Made by a program: the position numbers and the translations under genes. From Hydractinia symbiolongicarpus (Eukaryota; Cnidaria; Hydrozoa; Anthoathecata; Hydractiniidae), in NCBI RefSeq assembly GCF_029227915.1, contig NC_079883.1:29142001-29206000 (forward strand): a stretch of 64,000 nucleotides of DNA. The letters run 5' to 3'. Under the pieces are notes generated by a model. The model was not told where the DNA came from, did not search any database, and was given only the letters and a program-made list of their open reading frames with translations. Shown in pieces: positions 1 to 9,954 of this stretch; position 1 is the first letter of the stretch; the number at the start of each line of letters is the position of its first letter.

Positions 1-37
1 ATAACATTCTTCTTAATTTGACATGATTGCCGCAACT

Positions 38-67
38 CAGCGATTACACTGGGCGCTGTGGTAGCGC
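38..67 (+). other. CAGCG / CGCTG / AGCGC triple dyad
   Basis: CAGCG (38-42) is the inverse complement of CGCTG (54-58), with 11 bases between. The overlapping GCGCT (53-57) is also a perfect inverse complement of AGCGC (63-67), with a 5-base loop GTGGT. The middle word can therefore pair with either neighbour, but not both. The short hairpin GCGCTGTGGTAGCGC is kept in most type-A monomers, and a GTGGC-loop version (GCGCTGTGGCAGCGC) occurs for example near 22,030, 24,265 and 25,385. Type-B monomers usually lose it (GCGCTGTGGTAAGGC, GCGTTGTGGTAGCC). Confidence 0.85.
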
Positions 68-70
68 TTC

Positions 71-103
71 ATTTAAAAATTTAAATAAAAAAGTCATTTT
101 TTA
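71..103 (+). other. A/T-rich double dyad of the monomer
   Basis: Two A/T inverted repeats lie end to end. ATTTAAA (71-77) pairs with TTTAAAT (80-86) across two bases, and TAAAAAA (86-92) pairs with TTTTTTA (97-103) across GTCA. In type-A monomers the first is well kept; the second varies (often GTTATTTTTC). In type B the block becomes 'AAAACTAAGTTAAATAAGTCA'. It is the main low-complexity part of the monomer and the site of most length variation. Such A/T dyads arise easily by chance, so function is not claimed. Confidence 0.75.
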
Positions 104-106
104 CTG

Positions 107-120
107 TGGGACCAATCCTA
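107..120 (+). other. TGGGA-CCAA-TCCYA dyad
   Basis: TGGGA at 107-111 faces TCCTA at 116-120 across CCAA. In many type-B monomers the right arm is TCCCA, which makes TGGGACCAATCCCA a perfect 5-bp inverted repeat with a 4-base loop. The text GTGGGACCAATCC is among the most constant in the array. The inner GGGACCAATCC loosely resembles a Pol III B box but lacks its invariant TTC, so that reading is weak. Confidence 0.75.
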
Positions 121-181
121 GCCGTTATCGCGCGCTGAAGAAATAGCGACAGCTTCAAAAACTACATTTCAATGACTTTCT

Positions 182-219
182 AACGGTATCAGTCCGTTTG
201 AGTTTCAACGGTTGCGTCA
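182..219 (+). other. AACGG / CCGTT / AACGG triple dyad with adjoining TTGCGTCA box
   Basis: AACGG (182-186), CCGTT (194-198) and AACGG (207-211) alternate in orientation with 7- and 8-base gaps, so the middle word can pair either way. TTGCGTCA follows at 212-219. The right-hand part (AATCCGTTTGAG, ACAACGGTTGCGTCACATATTCG) is nearly invariant in A and B monomers across the window. Type B usually has GGCGG or GGCAG instead of the first AACGG. A variant in about 30-41 kb has ACAACGTTGCATCAC. The constancy suggests selection or a bound protein, which is inference. Confidence 0.8.
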
Positions 220-1009
220 CATGATCGTACCAACATGTAGATAGTAATTTTTTTCCGATATTACAAAGTTATATCGCTTTTAACAGTGAAACGATTGACT
301 GTGGAACTTAATTGAACTAACTTTGGACTTTGACCTTATGAATATGATAAATGAGCCAGTTTGACTACAAGAAGTACCATTCTTCTTTATTTGACATGAT
401 TGCTGGAACTCAGCGATTGCACTGGGCGCTGTTGTAAGGCTTCATTTAGAAATTTAGTTAAATAAGTCTTTTTTCATTGTGGCACCAATCCTGGCCGTTA
501 GCACGCACTGAAGAAATAGAGACATACTCAAAACCTACATTTCATTGACTTCTTGGCAGTATCAATCCGTTTGAGTTACAACGATTGCGTCACATATTCG
601 TACCAACATGCATTTAGTGATATCTTTCCGATATTACTAAGTTATATCGCTTTAAACAGTGAAACGATTGACTGTGGAACTTAATTGAACTAACTTTGGA
701 CTGTGACCTTATAAATGTGATAAGTGAGCCAACTGGACCCAAGAAATAACAATCTTCTTAATTTGACATGATTGCCGCAACTCAGCGATTACACTGGGCG
801 CTGTGGTAGCGCCTCATTTAAAAATTTAAATAAAAAAGTCATTTTTTACTGTGGGACCAATCCTAGCCGTTATCGCGCGCTGAAGAAATAGCGACAGCTT
901 CAAAAACTACATTTCAATGACTTTCTAACGGTATCAGTCCGTTTGAGTTTCAACGGTTGCGTCACATGATCGTACCAACATGTAGATAGTAATTTTTTTC
1001 CGATATTAC

Positions 1010-4000
1010 AAAGTTATATCGCTTTTAACAGTGAAACGATTGACTGTGGAACTTAATTGAACTAACTTTGGACTTTGACCTTATGAATATGATAAATGAG
1101 CCAGTTTGACTACAAGAAGTACCATTCTTCTTTATTTGACATGATTGCTGGAACTCAGCGATTGCACTGGGCGCTGTGGTAAGGCTTCATTTAGAAATTT
1201 AGTTAAATAAGTCTTTTTTCATTGTGGCACCAATCCTGGCCGTTAGCACGCACTGAAGAAATAGAGACATACTCAAAACCTACATTTCATTGACTTCTTG
1301 GCAGTATCAATCCGTTTGAGTTACAACGATTGCGTCACATATTCGTACCAACATGCATTTAGTGATATCTTTCCGATATTACTAAGTTATATCGCTTTAA
1401 ACAGTGAAACGATTGACTGTGGAACTTAATTGAACTAACTTTGGACTGTGACCTTATAAATGTGATAAGTGAGCCAACTGGACCCAAGAAATAACAATCT
1501 TCTTAATTTGACATGATTGCCGCAACTCAGCGATTACACTGGGCGCTGTGGTAGCGCCTCATTTAAAAATTTAAATAAAAAAGTCATTTTTTACTGTGGG
1601 ACCAATCCTAGCCGTTATTGCGCGCTGAAAAAATGGCGACAGCTTCAAAAACTACATTTCAATGACTTTCTAACGGTATCAGTCCGTTTGAGTTTCAACA
1701 GTTGCGTCACATGATCGTACCAACATGTAGATAGTGATTTTTTCCGATATTACTAAGTTGTATCGCTTTTAACAGTGTAACGATTGACTCTGGGAATTAA
1801 TTGAACTGATTCTGGTCTGTGACCTTATAAATGTGATAAATGAGCCAATGGGACTCCAAGATATATCATTCTTCTTAATTTGACATGATTGCCGGAACTC
1901 AGCGATTACACTGGACGCTGTGGTAAGGCTTCATTTAGAAATTTAGATAAATAAGTCTTTTTTCATTGTGGGACCAATCCTGGCCGTTAGCACGCACTGA
2001 AGAAATAGAGACATTCTAAAAAACTACATTTCATTGACTTCTTGGCGGTATCAATCCGTTTGAGTTACAACGGTTACGTGACTTATTCGTACAAACGTGT
2101 ATTTAGTGATATTTTTCCGATATTACTAAGTTATATCGCTTTTAACAGTGAAACGATTGACTCTGGGACTTAATTGAAGTACCTTTGGACTGTAACCTTA
2201 TAAATGTGATAAATGCGCCAACTGGACCCCAAGAAATATCATTCTTCTTGATTTGACATGATTGCCGGAATTCAGCGATTACACTGGGCGTTGTGGTATC
2301 GCCTCATTTAAAAATTTAGATAAATAAGTCATTTTGTACTGTGGGCCCAACCTAGCCGTTATCGCGCACTGAAGAAGTAGAGACAGCTTCAAAAACTACA
2401 TTTCAATGACTTTCTAACGGTATCAGTCCGTTTGAGTTACAACGGTTGCGTCACATGATCGTACCAACATGTAGATAGTGATTTTTTCCGATATTACTAA
2501 GTTGTATCGCTTTTAACAGTGTAACGATTGACTCTGAGAATTAATTGAACTGATTCTGGACTGTGACCTTATAAATGTGATAAATGAGCCAATTGGACTC
2601 CCAGAAATAACATTCTTTTTAAATTGACATGATTGCTGGAATTCAGCGATTACACTAGGCTCTGTGGTAGCGCTTTATTTAAATATTTAGATAAAAAAGT
2701 TTTTTTTTACTGTGTGACCAATCCTGGCAGTTAGCACGCGCTGAAAAAATGGAGACATTTTTAAAAAACTACATTTCATTGACTTCTTGGCGGTATCAAT
2801 TCGTTTGAGTTACAAAGGTTGCGTCACAAATTCGTACCAACATGTATTTAGTGATATCTTTCCGATATTACTAAGTTATATCGCTTTTAAAAGTGAAAGG
2901 ATTGACTGTGGAAATTAATTGAACTAACTTTGGACTGTGACCTTATGAATGTGATAAGTGAGCCAACTGGACCCAAGAAATAACATTCTTCTTAATTTGA
3001 CATGATTGCCGGAACTCAGCGATTACACTGGGCGCTGTGGTGGCGCTTCAATTAAAAATTTAAATAAAAAAGTTATTTTTCACTGTGGGACCAATCCTAG
3101 CTGTTATCACGCGCTGAAGAAATAACGACAGTTTCAAAAACTACATTTCATTGAATTTCTAACGGTATCAATCCGTTTGAGTTACAACGGTTGCGTCACA
3201 TATTCGTCCCCACATGTATTTAGCGATAGTATTCGGATATTACTAGGTTGCATCGCTTTTATCAGTGAAACGTTTGACTGTGGGACTTAATTGAACTGAT
3301 TTTGGACTTTGACCTTATAAATGTGATAAATGAGCCACTTTGACTACAAGAAATAACATTCTTCTTAATTTGACATGAGTGCTGGAACTCATTGATTACA
3401 CTGGGCGCTGCGGTAGTGCTTCATTTAGAAATTTAGATAAATAAGTCTTTTTTCAGTGTGGTACCAATCCTGGCCGTTAGTACGCACTGAAGAAATAGAG
3501 ACATTCTAAAAAACTACATTTCATTGACTTCTTGGCGGTATCAATCCGTTTGAGTTACAACGGTTGCGTCACATATTCGTACCAACATGTATTTAGTGAT
3601 ATCTTTCCGATTATACTGAGTTACATCGGTTTTAACAGTGAAACGATTGACTCTGGGACTTAATTGAAGCAACTTTGGACCGTGACCTTAAAAATGTGAT
3701 AAGCAAGCCAACTGGACCCCAAGAAATATCATTCTTCTTGATTTTACATGATTGCCGGAACTCAGCGATTACACTGGGCGCTGTGGTATCACTTCATTTA
3801 AAAATTTAGATAAATAAGTCATTTTGTACTGTGGGCACAACCTAGCCGTTATCGCGCACTGAAGAAGTTGAGACAGCTTCAAAAACTACTTTTCATTGAC
3901 TTTCTAACGGTATCAGTCGGTTTCAGTTACAACGGTTGCGTCACATATTCGTACCAACATGTAGATAGTGATTTTTTTCCGATATTACTAAGTTGTATCG

Positions 4001-4745
4001 CTTTTAACAGTGCAACGATTGACTCTGGGAATTAATTGAACTGATTCTGGACTGTGACCTTATCAATGTGATAAATGAGCCAATTGGACCACAAGAAATA
4101 ACATTCTTTTTAAATTGACATGATTGCTGGAATTCAGCGATTACACTAGGCTCTGTGGTAGCGCTTTATTTAAATATTTAGATAAAAAAAGTCTTTTTTT
4201 ACTGTGTGACCAATCCTGGCCATTAGCACGCACTGAAGAAATGGAGACATTCTCAAAAACTACATCTCATTGACTTCTTGGCGGTATCAATCCGTTTGAG
4301 TTACAACGGTTGCGTCACAAATTCGTACCAACATGTATTTAGTGATATCTTGCCGATATTACTAAGTTATATCGCTTTTAAAAGTGAAACGATTGACTGT
4401 GGAACCTAATTGAACTAACTTTGGACTGTGACCTTATGAATGTGATAAGTGAGCCATCTGGACCCAAGAAATAACATTCTTCTTAATTTGACATGATTGC
4501 CGGAACTCAGCGATTACACTGGGCGCTGTGGTAGCGCTTCATTTAAAAATTTAAATAAAAAAGTTATTTTTCACTGTGGGACCAATCCTAGCCGTTATCA
4601 CGCGCTGAAGAAATAGCGACAGTTTCAAAAAATACATTTCATTGACTTTCTAACGGTATCAATCCGTTTGAGTTACAACGGTTGCGTCACATATTCGTCC
4701 AAACATGTAGATAGTGATTTTTTTCCGATATTACTAAGTTGTATC
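1010..4745 (+). repeat. Long HOR block, copy 1 (~3.7 kb, ~10 monomers)
   Basis: This block matches about 9,955-14,430 with a shift of about 8,943 bp, for example ATATATCATT at 1,861 and 10,805, and CAATTGGACCACAAG at 4,081 and 13,023. Sequence-specific variants such as CACTGGACGCTG, GTTACGTGACTTATTCG and CTGATTATACTGAG-like text are shared in the same order, so this is true block duplication rather than family resemblance. The match stops near 4,745, where the following text differs between copies. Confidence 0.88.
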
Positions 4746-4859
4746 GCTTTTAATAGTGCAACGATTGACTCTGGGATTTAATTGAACTGATTCTGGACTG
4801 TGACCTTATCAATGTGATAAATGAGCCAATTGGACCCCAAGAAATAACATTCTTTTTAA

Positions 4860-6690
4860 ATTGACATGATTGCTGGAATTCAGCGATTACACTGGGCGTT
4901 GTGGTAGCCTTTTATTTAAAAACTAAGTTAAAAAGTCAATTTTTACTGTGGGACCAATCCCAGCCGTTAGTTCGCGCTGAAGAAATAGAGACATTTTTAA
5001 AAGCTACATTACATTGACTTTTTGGCAGTATCAATCCGTTTGAGTTACAACGGTTGCGTCACATATTCATACCAACATGTATTTAGTGATATTTTTCCGA
5101 TATTACTAAGTTATATCGCTTTTAAAAGTGAAACGATTGACTGTGGAACTTAATTGAACTAACTTTGGACTGTGACCTTATTAATGTGATAAGTGAGCCA
5201 ACTGGACCCAAGATATAACATTCTTCTTAATTTGACATGATTGCCGGAACTCAGCAATTACACTGGGCGCTGTGGTAGCGCTTCATTTAAAAATTTAAAT
5301 AAAAAAGTTATCTTTCACTGTGGGACCAATCCTAGCCGTTATCACGCGCTGAAGAAATAGCGACAGTTTCAAAAACTACATTTCATTGACTTTCTAACGG
5401 TATCAATCCGTTTGAGTTACAACGGTTGCGTCACATATTCGTCCCCACATGTATTTAGCGATAGTATTCGGATATTACTAGGTTGCATCGCTTTTATCAG
5501 TGCAACGTTTGACTGTGGGACTTAATTGAACTGATTTTGGACTTTGACCTTATAAATGTGATAAATGAGCCAGTTTGACTACAAGTAATAACATTCTATT
5601 TAATTTGACATGATTGCTGGAACTCAGCGATTGCACTGGCCGTTGTGGTTGCCTTTTATTTAAAAACTAAGTTAAAAAAGTCAATTTTTACTGTGGGACC
5701 AATCCCAGCCGTTAGTTCGCGCTGAAGAAATAGAGACATTTTTAAAAGCTACATTACATTGACTTTTTGGCAGTATCAATCCGTTTGAGTTACAACGGTT
5801 GCGTCACATATTCATACCAACATGTATTTAGTGATATTTTTCCGATATTACTAAGTTATATCGCTTTTAAAAGTGAAACGATTGACTGTGGAACTTAATT
5901 GAATTAACTTTGGACTGTGACCTTATTAATGTGATAAGTGAGCCAACTGGACCCAAGATATAACATTCTTCTTAATTTGACATGATTGCCGGAACTCAGC
6001 AATTACACTGGGCGCTGTGGTAGCGCTTCATTTAAAAATTTAAATAAAAAAGTTATCTTTCACTGTGGGACCAATCCTAGCCGTTATCACGCGCTGAAGA
6101 AATAGCGACAGTTTCAAAAACTACATTTCATTGACTTTCTAACGGTATCAATCCGTTTGAGTTACAACGGTTGCGTCACATATTCGTCCCCACATGTATT
6201 TAGCGATAGTATTCGGATATTACTAGGTTGCATCGCTTTTATCAGTGCAACGTTTGACTGTGGGACTTAATTGAACTGATTTTGGACTTTGACCTTATAA
6301 ATGTGATAAATGAGCCAGTTTGACTACAAGTAATAACATTCTTTTTAATTTGACATGATTGCTGGAACTCAGCGATTGCACTGGGCGTTGTGGTAGCCTT
6401 TTATTTAAAAACTAAGTTAAATAAGTCAATTTTTACTGTGGGACCTATCCCAGCCGTTAGTTCGCGCTGAAGAAATAGAGACAGTTTTAAAAACTACATT
6501 ACATTGACTTCTTGGCAGTATCAATCCGTTTGAGTTACAACGGTTGCGTCACACATTCATACCAACATGTATTTAGTGATATTTTTCCGATATTACTAAG
6601 TTATATCGCTTTTAAAAGTGAAACGATTGACTGTGGAACTTAATTGACCTAACTTTGGACTGTGACCTTATGAATATGATAAATGAGCCA
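4860..6690 (+). repeat. 745-bp dimer sub-array
   Basis: Type-A monomers with the variant TCAGCAATTAC at 5,251 and 5,996 are 745 bp apart. Type-B monomers with TTTTATTTAAAAACTAAG recur near 4,905, 5,650 and 6,395 with the same spacing. It is a clean A-B alternating array. The copies are close but show more scattered changes than the dimers at 1-1,490. Confidence 0.85.
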
Positions 6691-9600
6691 GTTTGACTAC
6701 AAGAAGTACCATTCTTCTTAATTTGACATGATTGCTGGAACTCAGCGATTACACTGAGCGCTGTGGTAGCACTTCATTTAAAAATTTAAATAAAAAAGTC
6801 ATTTTTTATTGTGGGACCAATCCTAGCCGTTATCGCGCGCTGAAGAAATAGCGACAGCTTCATAAGCTACATTTCATTGACTTTTTAACGGTATCAATCC
6901 GTTTGAGTTACAACAGTTGCGTCACATATTCGTCCCCACATGTATTTAGTGAAAGTATTCGGATATTGCTAGGTTGCATCGCTTTTAACAGTAAAACGAT
7001 TGACTGTGGGACTTAATTGAACTGATTTTGGACTTTGACCTTATAAATGTGATAAATGAGCCAGTTTGACTACAAGAAGTAACATTTTTCTTAATTTGAC
7101 ATGATTGCTGGAAGTCAGCGATTGCACTGGGCGCTGTGGTAGCGTTTTATTTAAAAATTAAGTTAATTAAGTCATTTTTTACTGTGGGACCAGTCCTAGC
7201 CGTTAGTTCGCACTGAAGAAATAGAGACATACTCAAAACTTACATTTCATTGACATCTTGGCGGTATCAATCCGTTTGAGTTACAACGATTGTGTCACAT
7301 ATTCGTACCAACATGTATTTAGTGATATCTTTCTGATATTACTAAGTTATATCGCCTTAAACAGTGAAACGATTGACTGTGGAACTTAATTGAACTAACT
7401 TTGGATTGTGACCTTATAAATGTGATAAGTGAGCCAACTGGACCCTAGAAATAACATTCTTCTTAATTTGACATGATTGCCGCAACTCAGCGATTACACT
7501 GGGCGCTGTGGTAGCGCTTCATTTAAAAATTTAAATACAAAAGTCATTTTTTACTGTGGGACCAATCCTAGCCGTTATCGCGCGCTGAAGAAATAGCGAC
7601 AGTTTCCAAAATTACATTTCATTGACTTTCTAACGGTATCAATCCGTTTGAGTTTCAACGGTTGCGTCACATATTCGTCCCCACATGTATTTAGTGATAG
7701 TATTCGGATATTACTAGGTTGCATCGCTTTTAACAAGGAAACGTTTGACTGTGGGACTTAATTGAACTAATTTTGGACTTTGACCTTATAAATGTGATAA
7801 ACGAGGCAGTTTGACTACAAGAAGTAACATTCTTCCTAATTTGACATGATTGCTAGCAGTCAGCGATTGCACTGGGCGCTGTGGTAGCTATTTAATAAAA
7901 AATTAAGTTAAAGAAGTCATTTTCAACTGTGGGACCAATCCCAGCCATTATTTCGCGCTGAAAAAATAGAGACAGCTTCAAAAACTATATTTCATTGACT
8001 TCTTGGCGGTATCAATCCGTTTGAGTTACAACGGTTGCGTCACATATTCGTACCAACATGTATTTAGTGATATCTTTCCGATATTACAAAGTTATATCGT
8101 TTTTAACAGTGCAACGTTTGACTGTGGGACTTAACTGAACTGATTTTGGACTTTGACTTTATATGTGATAAATGAGCCAGTTTGACTACAAGAAGTACCA
8201 TTCTTCTTAATTTGACATGATTGCTGGAACTCAGCGATTGCACTGGGCGCTGTGGTAAGGCTTCATTTAGAAGTTTAGATAAATAAGTCTTTTTTCATTG
8301 TAGGACCAATCCTGGCCGTTAGCACGCACTGAAGAAATAGAGACATACTCAAAAACTACATTTCATTGACTTCTTGGCGGTATCAATCCGTTTGAGTTAC
8401 AACGATTGCGTCACATATTCGTACCAACATGTATTTAGTGATATCTTTCCGATATTACTAAGTTATATCGCTTTAAACAGTGAAGCGATTGACTGTGGGA
8501 CTTAATTGAACTGATTTTGGACTTTGACCTTATAAATGTGATAAATGAGCCAGTTTGACTACAAGAAGTACCATTCTTCTTAATTTGTCATGATTGCTGG
8601 AACTCAGCGATTGCACTGGGCGCTGTGGTAGCGTTTTGTTTAAAAATTAAGTTAATTAAGTCATTTTTTACTCTGGGACCAGTCCTAGCCGTTAGTTCGC
8701 GCTGAAGAAATAGAGACATACTCAAAACCTACATTTCATTGACTTCTTGGCGGTATCAATCCGTTTGAGTTACAACGATTGCGTCACATATTCGTACCAA
8801 CATGTATTTAGTGATATCTTTCTGATATTACTAAGTTATATCGCCTTAAACAGTGAAACGATTGACTGTGGAACTTAATTGAACTAACTTTGGACTGTGA
8901 CGTTATAAATGTGATAAGTGAGCCAACTGGACCCAAGAAATAACATTCTTCTTAATTTGACATGATTGCCGCAACTCAGCGATTACACTGGGCGCTGTGG
9001 TAGCGCTTCATTTAAAAATTTAAATACAAAAAAAAGTCATTTTTTACTGTGGGACCAATCCTAGCTGTTATCTCGCGCTGAAGAAATAGCGACAGTTTCC
9101 AAAATTACATTTCATTGACTTTCTAACGGTATCAATCCGTTTGAGTTTCAACGGTTGCGTCACATATTCGTCCCCACATGTATTTAGCGATAGTATTCGG
9201 ATATTACTAGGTTGCATCGCTTTTAACAAGGAAACGTTTGACTGTGGTAGTTAATTGAACTGATTTTGGACTTTGACCTTATGAATGTGATAAATGAGCC
9301 AGTTTGACTACAAGAAGTAACATTCTTCTTAATTTGACATGATTGCCGCAACTCAGCGATTACACTGGGCGCTGTGGTAGCACTTCATTTAAAAATTTAA
9401 ATAAAAAAGTCATTTTTTACTGTGGGACCAATCATAGCCGTTATCGCGCGCTGAAGAAATAGCGACAGCTTCAAAAACTACATTTCAATGACTTTCTACC
9501 GGTATCAGTCCGTTTGAGTTTCAACGGTTGCGTCACATATTCGTCCCCACATGTATTTAGCGATAGTATTCGAAAATTACTAGGTTGCATCGCTTTTAAC

Positions 9601-9954
9601 AAGGAAACGTTTGACTGTGGGACTTAATTGAACTGATTTTGCACTTTGACCTTATAAATGTGATAAATGAGCCAATGGGACTCCAAGATATATCATTCTT
9701 CTTAATTTGACATGATTGCCGGAACTCAGCGATTACACTGGACGCTGTGGTAAGGCTTCATTTAGAAATTTAGATAAATAAGTCTTTTTTCATTGTGGGA
9801 CCAATCCTGGCCGTTAGCACGCACTGAAGAAATAGAGACATTCTAAAAAACTACATTTCATTGACTTCTTGGCGGTATCAATCCGTTTGAGTTACAACGG
9901 TTACGTGACTTATTCGTACAAACGTGTATTTAGTGATATCTTTCCGATATTACA
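6690..9954 (+). repeat. Satellite segment with tetramer-spaced copies
   Basis: Monomers starting GCCGCAACTCAG with TTTAAATACAAA text occur near 7,470 and 8,960, 1,489 bp (four monomers) apart. Type-B monomers with TTAAGTTAATTAAG near 7,150 and 8,645 keep the same spacing. The second carries a longer A-run (TACAAAAAAAAGTC). Bases about 9,670-9,930 repeat text from about 1,845-2,105 (AATGGGACTCCAAGATATATC, GTTACGTGACTTATTCG), so this stretch is itself a mosaic. Confidence 0.8.

Larger units (their letters stand above)
1..372 (+). repeat. Reference monomer (type A) of the satellite
   Basis: This first monomer serves as a coordinate frame for the shared parts. In order: 'GACATGATTGC' at 20-30; CAGCG at 38-42; the GCGCT/AGCGC dyad at 53-67; an A/T block at 71-103; the GGGACCAATCC box at 108-118; CCGTT at 122-126; GCGCGC and CGCT at 131-136; AACGG/CCGTT/AACGG at 182-211; TTGCGTCA at 212-219; ACATGT near 233-238; 'CCGATATTAC' around 255-264; CGCT at 275-278; and the tail 'GATTGACTGTGG ... 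TTAATTGAACT ... GTGACC' to the next unit. By hand count it has 69 C, 67 G and 17 CpG. No coding capacity is evident. Confidence 0.9.
1..1745 (+). repeat. Near-identical 745-bp dimer HOR, 2.3 copies
   Basis: Bases 1-745 and 746-1,490 are direct copies. By eye I found three differences: base 7 (T against A in ACATTCT/ACAATCT), one T/C in the GCGCTTC/GCGCCTC text, and CTGTTGTAAGG against CTGTGGTAAGG. A third copy starts at 1,491 and stays close until about 1,740, where GTAATTTTTTTCC becomes GTGATTTTTTCC and the match ends. Each dimer is one monomer with CCGCAACTCAG and one with CTGGAACTCAG plus TTTAGAAATTTAG. Confidence 0.93.

Noticed and set aside
53-122. True tRNA gene
   Set aside because: Only the D-arm-like and a weak B-box-like part exist. 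There is no acceptor pairing or anticodon arm, and a T6 run lies inside.
20-236. Half-monomer (~186-198 bp) duplication
   Set aside because: ACATGAT appears at both 21 and 219 in the first monomer, but most monomers have ACATATT at the second site, so the match is accidental.
43-312. Internal ~123-bp subrepeat (ATTACACT at 43, ATTGACT-like at 171, ATTGACT at 294)
   Set aside because: Spacing is close to one third of the monomer, but similarity around the three sites is only about half to 60% over 20 bases; not enough to claim a trimeric origin.
1517-1714. 65-codon open stretch on the + strand
   Set aside because: Lies wholly inside a satellite monomer. The same frame is stopped in sister copies, and single-base variants (TAG to TGG near 1,635) explain why this copy is open.
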